A stretch of DNA of 15,288 nt. Origin: Stenocarpella maydis. Taxonomy: Eukaryota > Ascomycota > Sordariomycetes > Diaporthales > Diaporthaceae. The notes below the pieces were generated by a model. That model ran no database searches. It saw only the letters and a program-made list of their open reading frames with translations, and was not told where the DNA came from. Below are positions 8,783 to 15,288 of the stretch, piece by piece. The stretch's first letter is position 1. The number at the start of each line of letters is the position of its first letter. A program made the position numbers and the translations under genes. The stretch spans positions 1 to 15,288 of the forward strand of contig NQMI01000301.1 in assembly GCA_002270565.1 (NCBI GenBank), read 5' to 3'.

Positions 8783-11700
8783 ATGCCTCAGGGACGCCTT
8801 TCGAAGCGGCCTGGCGGCCAGGCCGAACCTCCCCAGGATAGGCTGCCTGGGATGTCCAAGGTCAAGCTGCCTCGCCTCGAGAGGGGACCCGAGGACTTCT
8901 CCCAGGTGGTCAAGGATAAGTTGCAATCGTACACCCGCACTGGCCAAGCGTGCGACCGCTGCAAGGTGCGTTGAGGTTGCTGTCATTGCTCCCTTATTTG
9001 AGCCCACTACAAGTCATGTTAGATCATTTCCAGACGGCTCGGGGCGGTCGTCGGACCGCTACAAGTCTGTTTTCCATCACGAAGACGTGACGTGAGCGTC
9101 ATTGTGCATGCTGTACCATCAGAAGCGGGTTCAATGTCTGTCAGGATGTTTCCCGTTGATAAAAATGAGCCCGAGACCGCACCCACGGACCAGATGGTGG
9201 GGTTAGAAACTCAGATGGAAACCCGCTGCTTCATACTCACCTGAATTCCCAGCCGCGTTTGACGCTGACTTGGTCCGTGGTGGACAAACTTTAGGTGCGC
9301 AAGATCCGTTGCGATGGCCTCCCTGAGGGATGCTCCCCCTGCTCCCAGCAGAATCTCGAATGCTATGTTACCGACCGAGTTACCGGGCGCACAGAACGCC
9401 GCGGCTATTTACAACAGCTCGAGCGCGAGAAAAAGGACATGATGACCCGGCTGCGCGACATGGAGAAGCTCCTGGAGGACAAAGGCATACAGGTTCGACC
9501 GTGGCATTGGGCTCCGCCTTGTGAGTTAAACACGCCGTTCGACGTCGACAACGACCCAAGCAAGGATCAGTGGACTCAATTTTTCTCACTATGGGTTAAA
9601 GACTCCAATGCTCCGGGTGAAGGCCAATCAGACGGCTACTCTTCCAGACTGCAGGCATCTTCCCTCCAGGCCGCGGATCCGAGGCGTACCACCGATTCCC
9701 GTCTTGGTGCCGCGGCTGAAAATACACCACCCCTCAGTAGCATCAATGGCACCCAGCTGTCCATGTTAGGCACGATGATAGATATCACATCCTTCAGCGC
9801 CCCGGACGTGGACGGCCCGCCGCCGGGAATGCCAAAGAGCACACCGCTCTATAACAAGTCGCTGCAATCATTTATCAACTCCGTGTCCAAAGTCAACCCA
9901 CCTCTCGAAGCCCACCTGCCCGCCAGGGACGAGGCATTCAGCTACTCCGAGTGGTTTTTTGTCATGATAGGCCCATTTGTGCCTGTTCTTCACAAGCCGA
10001 CATACTTCAGATTGGTAAAGTGTTCCCGTTATAATTGAAACCTCTGTGAGATCAATGGATTTTGTTCTAATATTGGCTGCCGTAAGCTGTCGCGGATATA
10101 TGATGACGAAACGTACAAGGCTTCGACGTCTGAGCTGGTTATTGTGCACATGGTCTTCGCCATCATGTACTACCAGTTCAGCGTGCGAGACGGCGAAGAC
10201 CCGGACAGAAAAGCCCGGCTGAACGACTTGTCAAACAGACACTATCACTGGTGCCTCGACAAGGCGTGGGACCTAGGATGTGACATGTCGATCCCTTCTA
10301 CACAGGCACTGGTATTGATGCTAACCCACTGCCGCGGTTTCCCGAAACCGGGGCCTGTCTATCTGCTGGCCAGTCTGGCGTGGACGAGGGCTATGGAGCT
10401 GAACCTCCATCGCGCATTCCTTGACAAGGACGAGCCCACCACCCTCGAGAATGAGATGCGGAAGCGCCTGTGGTGGAGCATATTCATGATAGTCATTGTA
10501 CTATACGGCCGGATTGGCAAGCCCATGCCAATTAGAGCTGAAGATTTTGACACCGAGCTGCCCATCTGCATTCCTGACGAGTGCATCGACGAGACGGGCA
10601 TCATGGAGCCAGAGCGGATAGGCGAGTGCTACTGGCTCGTGGGCCACGCCGGCTTCAAGCTGTCGTTCCTGTTCATGGAGCTGTGGAACAACGTGTACTC
10701 CGTGCGCCAGGACCGGAACAAGTACATGGCAGCTGTGCGGAGGCTGGAGAATCAGTTCCGGAACTATGAGCGAGAACTCCCCGAGGAGCTGCAGGTGGAC
10801 AAGTGCAAGCCGCAGAACCAAGTGTTCGCGTCATACCTCGCGGGGTCAAACCACGAGTTCTTGTTCTGTCTGCGGCACCCGTCTCGCTGCATCAGCACCG
10901 ACCCGAGCATTGTTGTAGAGAATACCAAGATATCCGAGGATGCGGCGAGGGGCCTCCTGAGAGTGGCGAGCGAGCTATCTAGGTTGAAGTCCCTTGACAC
11001 GACCTGGTACCAGTTGGCTGTCTACGTGGCTGCGGTGTTCACAGTTGTTACTGGTCACTGGGAGAGACGGTTTGACATGACGCTGGCTCAGCTCACCAAC
11101 TTGAAGGCTGACGTAAACATGGGGTTATCAGTGGTCATGGAGGTGTCAAAATACATCGGCATTGGTGAGCGTCATTGACGATCCCACGGCGACACATGTG
11201 GGCTCATGCTGATCACGAACCTTAGGACCTGATTCCATGTTAATACCAGAGATCACTGCTGTGATCGACCGCACACTTGCCTCGATCGAGAATGACTTGA
11301 ACACGAGGCATACTATCAACGGCACCGGCAGCGGCAACACCACCACAGCCTCGCATTTTGTTCCGCACCCTCAGCACAGCCTTTCTATGGGGACCAAGCA
11401 GGAATCTTTTGGCTCCGTAGCCAACAGGCGACCATCCATACGATCCAGCAGTACAACACCGAGCTCAATTTCAAATGGATCAGAGCATTTACCCAGTCAT
11501 CGTGCGCCGGGAATGGCCAACGCCTCCTACTACAACTCTCCAATTGCGGCACCTAACCCGGCATATCCGCAGATGGGATACGGTGATCTTACACAATCCG
11601 CCCTTGGCACACCCACAACCGCGGCGAGCTCCATGCAGCCGTCCTACATGCCGGCAGTTACTGAAGAGTCAGGACATGAACAATACCTTTACGCCACTTC

Positions 11701-12157
11701 TGCGGCGGCATCAGCAGCAGCCGCACAGATGAACCACACCCCTCCTGGGACCTCACCAGTCACGGCAAGCCATAACCCAATGGTCACCTATAACAACCCA
11801 CAACAGACAGCAGCAGCCGCCCAGCATCACCAGAATCAACAACATGCCCAGGCAGGATGGATGAACAGCGGGGCGGGCCCGGCCAACGGCATGTCGCCGG
11901 TGCAGCAGGTGCCTAATGGCGCCAACGCATGGCACGAGTGGACCAGCACGATAACAATGGGTGTTCAGCCATCCTCGCAAGACCGCTACAACGCGGGTGC
12001 CCTGCTGACGCTGGGGAGCGAGCAGCGAGGGTCTGGGGACCCGGGCGGCGGTGCCGGAGATGCCGGTGGCCCTCACGCCACGGTGCCGGTGCCTGCTCAA
12101 GGCGGCCAGTGGTCGATGATGATGGCCTACCAGAACCCGAATCACACGGGGGGCTGA
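8783..12157 (+). CDS. Zn2Cys6 fungal-specific transcription factor (970 aa, 4 exons)
   Basis: Predicted nuclear DNA-binding regulator. The exons are 8783-8965, 9295-10014, 10087-11164 and 11226-12157, giving 970 codons and TGA at 12155-12157. The six cysteines C57, C60, C67, C74, C77 and C84 match CX2CX6CX6CX2CX6C exactly once intron 1 is removed. A linker (TDRVTGRTERRG) and a coiled coil at about 99-123 follow, the usual dimerisation layout. The fungal transcription factor domain (PF04082-like) runs from about 274 to beyond 450. It includes FVPVLHKPTYFRL, joined across intron 2, then MELNLHR (404-410), ENEMRKRLWWSIF (422-434) and GRIGKPMPI (442-450). The tail from about 690 is low complexity, with an Ala tract (816-827), a Gln/His stretch (about 852-870) and Gly near the end, perhaps an activation region. 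ATG 8783 is the only in-frame ATG after a stop at 8720 and has A at -3. Targets and subfamily are not recognised, so no symbol is given. No cluster neighbours hint at a pathway. Confidence 0.93.
8966..9294 (+). other. Intron 1 of the Zn2Cys6 gene (329 nt, phase 0)
   Basis: The donor is GTGCGT after AAG (K61) and the acceptor is CTTTAG before GTGCGC. A CTGAC branch-like motif sits at 9265-9269. Removing it restores exact cysteine spacing inside the zinc cluster; retaining it gives a stop two codons later (TGA at 8972-8974). It is long beside introns 2 and 3 (72 and 61 nt). AGGTGCG occurs at both junctions (8964-8970 and 9293-9299), partly because AG|GT is splice consensus. It also holds a GCGGTC/GACCGC hairpin (9044-9059). 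Confidence 0.9.
10015..10086 (+). other. Intron 2 of the Zn2Cys6 gene (72 nt, phase 0)
   Basis: The donor is GTAAAG after TTG (L301) and the acceptor is CCGTAAG before CTG (L302). A CTAAT branch-like motif lies at 10067-10071, 16 bases before the end. Splicing joins FVPVLHKPTYFRL to LSRIYDDETYKA and keeps the domain open. Reading through meets a TGA soon after the donor. Confidence 0.88.
11165..11225 (+). other. Intron 3 of the Zn2Cys6 gene (61 nt, phase 1)
   Basis: The donor is GTGAGC and the acceptor is CCTTAG. A CTGAT branch-like motif is at about 11209. The split codon becomes Gly661, giving YIGIGPDSMLIPEITAVI in frame with the long last exon. Without splicing, the frame meets a stop at about 11176. 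Confidence 0.87.
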
Positions 12158-13500
12158 CCGGGGCCGGGTCTAGTGGACGGCGAGGGGGGGGGGGTTAGGC
12201 AACATGGGCAGGATCATCTGATGAAATCCCCGGCATGTCGTGGCCACTGTACAGTGCCGGAGGGATAGGAAAACGCACACCGAAATGCCAAAGCACACAC
12301 CGGCAAGACGAGAGAAGAAAGCAAAAAGGCAGCATCTTTTCTTTGAATGGGACCCCAGGCAAGTGCGACGTCCCCCATTCCGTCGCAGCAAGCGGCGTCT
12401 TTCGACTTTTTTGAGGGCTTCAAAGTTCAAGGACCGACAGGCAGCGCGGTGCAAGGACCAGAGTTTTGCTTCTCACACCCGCTCGCGCACGAACTAAGCG
12501 TATCAAAATAATGGTAATGTGCCATTTAATACCGGGAATGGGAGGGGAGGCCGGGGCATGCGACAGAAGGGGACCGATGGCGCCTGGGGAGGTCGGGCTG
12601 GTTTCGGAGAAGTGTTGGGCGTGATGGACGAGGGCCCCCAGGGCTACCGGGCTATAACGCATATGGTAATGCCCTCCATTGATGGCTATTAGGCCATTTG
12701 GTCGGTCATTTATTCTGCTTGTTTATCGTTTTCATGTTCTTCGAGGGTTCTCTCTGCCTTGATCATTTTGATGGTAGGGAGAGATTAGTTTGCACTTCAC
12801 TTACCATAGGCGTATATACCCCCGTATGGCAAGAACACATGGAATCTAATTGGTGTGAAGCTTTCTACACTATTGACAAATCTTTTGGTGGCCGACTGCA
12901 GCCTTTTCAGGTGTAATGGCGGATGGGTCATCGTCTCTTGGCCCACTCACTCCCAGACTACTTGGTTACCCTAGGGTAAGTATCTTTGTGCCTGACTTCC
13001 ATGACGACGGCGAACCAGATACTTAGCGCTCCGTATAGTTAACACGACTACTACTTAACCTAACTAGATCCCGACAACTACGCATGGATGCCATGTGTCT
13101 CGACCTCAATGTTCAACTTCCAAGAAACTTGACATTAGGACGTGTCGATTGGTTCAGTCCGGGCAAAACACAATGCAGGGCTCGTTCTATACGCAGCAGC
13201 TAATTTGGTAGCCATGCTCCCCATCGCCACTTCTTACTCTTTTCATTATCAAATCGACTACATGCACTTTTAAGAAGAGCGGCAGGTGTTCACTGCGACC
13301 TTTACTTGAGAGATCGGATATTCGCACAGGAAAAAACGGATGGTATACAGGAACGTTGTTTACTTCTGCACTGCAACCAATCAGAGCGCTGCATTCAACC
13401 TCACACAACCACCCACCCATAGTGGTTTTTGTAGCCTCGCCTATACGCCTGCCAAATGCCTTTCTACCACTAATAACTTGTTGCAGCCACTAAGTACTGC
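12158..13500. other. 3' flank of the regulator and intergenic DNA
   Basis: The first few hundred bases are probably the 3' UTR. An 11-G run lies 26 bases after the stop (12184-12194), and an A-rich CAAAATAAT at about 12506-12514 could serve as a polyadenylation element. Beyond that I see no gene. A 72-codon frame at 12698-12916 starts only with TTG and has an ATG only at 12734. Other motifs are TATATA at 12813-12818, the palindrome at 12966-12979, and CCAATCA at 13377-13383. None is linked to a visible downstream intact gene. Confidence 0.5.
12966..12979. repeat. 14-bp palindrome TTACCCTAGGGTAA
   Basis: This is a perfect inverted repeat of the octamer TTACCCTA. The same octamer is the core of the three 25-bp repeats 0.75 kb to the right and occurs again at 14466-14473. 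It could be a protein-binding site, but its function is unknown. Confidence 0.6.
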
Positions 13501-13683
13501 GTATAATTAATTAATTTATCATTAGAAATAATCTCTATTGGCCTAAAAAATAGCTTTATCTATCTTATATTGATAATAAAATAAATTTTAAATTATTAAA
13601 GACCTGATTATTATAAGCTAAATATAATATCACCTAGGAAACCTATTAAATTAACTCATATAATTAGAATTAAATACTATACT
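13501..13683. repeat. AT-rich RIP-like island (right)
   Basis: About 180 bases of TA-dominated DNA with no CG in its body. It begins after ACTGCG at 13500 and ends just before a normal-composition stretch that starts TGTTAAACGG at 13684. No ORF is present. It is probably part of an eroded repeat, perhaps an older element into which the next one inserted. That nesting is inference. Confidence 0.6.
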
Positions 13684-13723
13684 TGTTAAACGGAACCGCT
13701 CAGCAGGGCGTTGGTACTCCGTG

Positions 13724-13798
13724 CAAGGAGTTACCCTAGACTTCGTTGTAAGGAGTTACCCTAGACTTTCTAGCAAGGAGTTACCCTAGACTTGCGAG
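13724..13798. repeat. Three tandem 25-bp repeats with core AAGGAGTTACCCTAGACTT
   Basis: The units at 13724-13748, 13749-13773 and 13774-13798 have an exact 25-base period. The 19-base core is identical in all three, while the five or six joining bases differ (CGTTG/T, TCTAG/C, GCGAG). A constant core with variable joints suggests the core is a binding site kept by selection or by recent amplification. It lies about 330 bases before the TATA box, where an LTR enhancer would be. The core is not the fungal telomere repeat. Confidence 0.93.
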
Positions 13799-14124
13799 TC
13801 AGGCGATTTTCGCTAAGTACGCCCAGTGCGTGCGTGACGCAAGATGAGTTTGGTGGCCGTGAGTCGATTATTTTGGCCTGCATTTGCACCTTAATTCAGA
13901 CCTCTGCATTACCCTTATTTCTTACCCAAAAAGTATATGACTTAGTGCATTGGATAGCCTGATTTCTGAAGTTTGTATGTACTTAATTTGGGCATTGCTA
14001 GGGCTATGGTTGGCTGGTTGCTTGGAACCAAAGATGGTGTGTTGGAAGGGCGAATTTTCCGGCATTTGCAAATTTGCACCAGAGCCTACCGCAGCGTGCC
14101 CAGGGGTGAGACGACGTCGGAGGG

Positions 14125-14132
14125 TATATAAG
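14125..14132 (+). promoter_or_regulatory. TATA box (TATATAAG)
   Basis: TATATAAG at 14125-14132 is followed by GGAGG and a 6-bp hairpin (14135-14150). This is a strong TATA match about 190 bases before the first ATG of the broken frame at 14321. Transcription would start at about 14155-14165. It probably served that element frame; present activity is unknown. Confidence 0.5.
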
Positions 14133-14320
14133 GAGGGCTTACAGAAGCCCAACTCAATTCAATACAAAGTTGTCCAGACCATTGTCAATCGTCCCAATTC
14201 GCCTCAGAGCACCATACTGCGACCCTGCCGAAACACACACACGCTGAACTGAATGCTATTCTATAGCACAAATTCATCAGACTTCTTTTTACTATTACCT
14301 TAAAGGGCAGCATTATCCCT

Positions 14321-14875
14321 ATGCCTTGTTTCTATTGCAAAGAATATAACCTAACTAAGGATTATAAGGTTGCAGATTTAAAGTCCACCTGCTATTGGAC
14401 CTATATTTGCCTTAATTTATTCAATTGTAATATTTAAGGTCTTACTCCTGATTAGCTAAATAAGGTTACCCTAATATACTGTTAGCTAGAGGAGAAGCTA
14501 GAGGCTGTAGAGGAGGAGGCCTAGCAGCTAAATGTAAGGCTCCTATGCTTTTATAAATAGAAGTGGATATAATATAAGAAGATAATGCATGCGGTCTGTT
14601 AGGGCATTAATAATATAGAGGAGTTAGAGCATATGGAGAAGGAGGAGGCTGAAGCAGAGCGGGTGCAGATTGCTGCGCAGTTTGCTGAGGCCGCGCGGAG
14701 AAGTTCCACAGAGGAGGCTAGTAGAATAGTAGCACAAGAGGCTTAGCTGCAATCCAAGGGTAAAATTAGTATTTTTAATTAAAGTTCCTTAATAAATAAT
14801 AGTATTAGTTGATCTGAATTTATAGGTATTAGTAATGAAGGGGGTATGCCTGTAGGTGGCTTATTTAGTGCTTAA
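14321..14875 (+). pseudogene. RIP-decayed Cys-cluster / coiled-coil ORF of a mobile element
   Basis: One frame runs from ATG 14321 to TAA 14873-14875, 184 codons, broken by ten internal stops at 14435, 14453, 14483, 14522, 14558, 14570, 14600, 14744, 14780 and 14810. Each could come from CAG, CAA or CGA by one C-to-T change, as RIP would produce. There is no frameshift. The N-terminus shows C3, C6, C24, C30 and C36, a possible zinc-binding cluster. The middle (about codons 56-140) is Glu-rich and heptad-like, with NNIEELEHMEKEEAEAERVQ and AAQFAEAARRSSTEEAS readable. This resembles a multi-copy class of short fungal proteins with an N-terminal Cys cluster followed by a coiled coil, which I associate with transposable elements. 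I do not recognise a reverse transcriptase or transposase core. The shared frame over 184 codons makes a former gene likely; the element type is inference. Confidence 0.6.
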
Positions 14876-15288
14876 TTCTTATTATTAAGAATGAAATTTA
14901 TATTAATGCTATCTAACTGGTTCTGGTTTCTAGCTGCTTCTTAGTTTACTAATTATGCTGTATTATCCTGATCTTGTTTTCTTATAACTAGTACCCTTTG
15001 GAGCGTAGGGTGCGGATACTAGTATCCATTTAGGTGGGTTTTAGGTGTAACCGGTATTTAGGTTATTAATTGAATAGAGTGACTGGTATTGGTATGTTTT
15101 TCTGAGGAAATACCTAGTAACTAGCCTTAGTTATTTTTATTATAACTACTCTCCTATTAGTTATTTCCCTTATTTTAACCATAAAGACCGGGGTTTATTA
15201 TATAGTTTCATTATAATGTTGGTTCATTATGGTTCATTATATATAGGGCTCCTAGGCCATATTTCTGGGTCCTAGGGCTGTTTTATAG
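14876..15288. repeat. Moderately AT-rich decayed element DNA
   Basis: The sequence after the broken frame is TA-rich but less extreme than the left islands. No ORF is supported. It holds a perfect 14-base palindrome GGATACTAGTATCC (15014-15027), an ACCCT/AGGGT inverted pair just before it (about 14995-15011), a tandem GGTTCATTAT pair (about 15221-15240), and CCTAGG-containing repeats near the right edge. It is probably the continuation of the same element, running out of the window. Confidence 0.45.
15014..15027. repeat. 14-bp perfect palindrome GGATACTAGTATCC
   Basis: A self-complementary 14-mer preceded by a short ACCCT...AGGGT inverted pair. It has survived inside a RIP-decayed area. It could be a remnant of an element terminus or a chance palindrome. 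Confidence 0.5.

Larger units (their letters stand above)
13684..14320 (+). mobile_element. LTR-like regulatory region of a decayed element (tentative)
   Basis: A GC-normal block lies between AT-rich decayed DNA on both sides. It starts with TGTTAA, a common LTR-type beginning, then has three 25-bp tandem repeats, repeated GCATTTGCA (about 13879 and 14063), a TATA box and a GGGCTT/AAGCCC hairpin just after it (14135-14150). Untranslated-looking sequence then leads to the broken reading frame at 14321. Repeats, TATA box and leader in this order resemble the U3-R-U5 region of a fungal LTR retrotransposon. I cannot find a matching second copy, a primer-binding site or a clear 3' boundary, so the element type and right edge are uncertain. 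It could instead be the promoter of a non-LTR element. Confidence 0.35.

Noticed and set aside
12698..12916. 72-codon frame with a hydrophobic start resembling a signal peptide
   Set aside because: It opens with TTG and its first ATG (12734) falls inside the hydrophobic stretch. It lies in the flank of the regulator, and no promoter or homology supports it.
13724..13798. Interstitial telomere repeat
   Set aside because: The core contains ACCCTA but not repeated CCCTAA units, and the period is 25, not 6.
13950..14252. 100-codon frame with a hydrophobic segment
   Set aside because: It opens with TTG and runs through the TATA box and predicted transcription start, so it cannot be a normal coding region of that promoter. 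It is read as element regulatory DNA.
14321..14875. Pogo/Fot1-type transposase C-terminus
   Set aside because: The Glu-rich coiled-coil part recalls transposase tails, but the same frame begins with its own ATG and Cys cluster and has only 184 codons with no DDE core. A short separate protein fits better.

Overview
The window looks like a piece of a filamentous ascomycete (Pezizomycotina) genome. One gene has short GT-AG introns with fungal-type branch sites and encodes a Zn2Cys6 transcription factor, a fungus-specific class. Around it, the DNA alternates sharply between ordinary GC-rich sequence and islands that are almost pure A+T, full of TA and nearly free of CG. That pattern is typical of repeats decayed by repeat-induced point mutation (RIP). 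No bacterial operon, tRNA, rRNA or CRISPR signal was found.

Layout, left to right. Bases 1-535 are an AT-rich RIP-like island. Bases 536-3410 are GC-normal with no supportable gene, only a small 16-bp tandem repeat, pyrimidine tracts and G/C homopolymers. Bases 3411-4437 are a second AT island. Bases 4438-8320 are a long GC-normal stretch without a convincing gene. Bases 8323-8352 hold a CCAAT box next to an 18-bp perfect palindrome, a plausible promoter or operator, followed by a leader region with two short upstream ORFs. Bases 8783-12157 are the only intact gene: four exons, 970 codons, an N-terminal Zn2Cys6 cluster, a coiled coil, the fungal transcription factor middle-homology domain and a long low-complexity tail. 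Bases 12158-13500 are its 3' flank and intergenic DNA. Bases 13501-13683 are a third AT island.

Bases 13684-14320 look like the regulatory part of a mobile element, probably an LTR U3/R region. They contain three exact-period 25-bp tandem repeats and a TATA box. Bases 14321-14875 are a decayed reading frame: 184 codons in one frame, broken by ten internal stops that can each be explained by a single C-to-T change. It still shows an N-terminal Cys cluster and a Glu-rich coiled coil. The rest, to 15288, is moderately AT-rich decayed element DNA with a 14-bp palindrome.

Overall this is a regulator gene in a gene-poor, transposon-eroded neighbourhood. The items most worth checking are the regulator's subfamily and targets, its palindromic upstream site, the repeated TTACCCTA octamer in the right-hand 2.3 kb, and the RIP-decayed Cys-cluster/coiled-coil ORF with its seemingly un-mutated promoter. 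The regulator call is strong. The mobile-element interpretation is inference.
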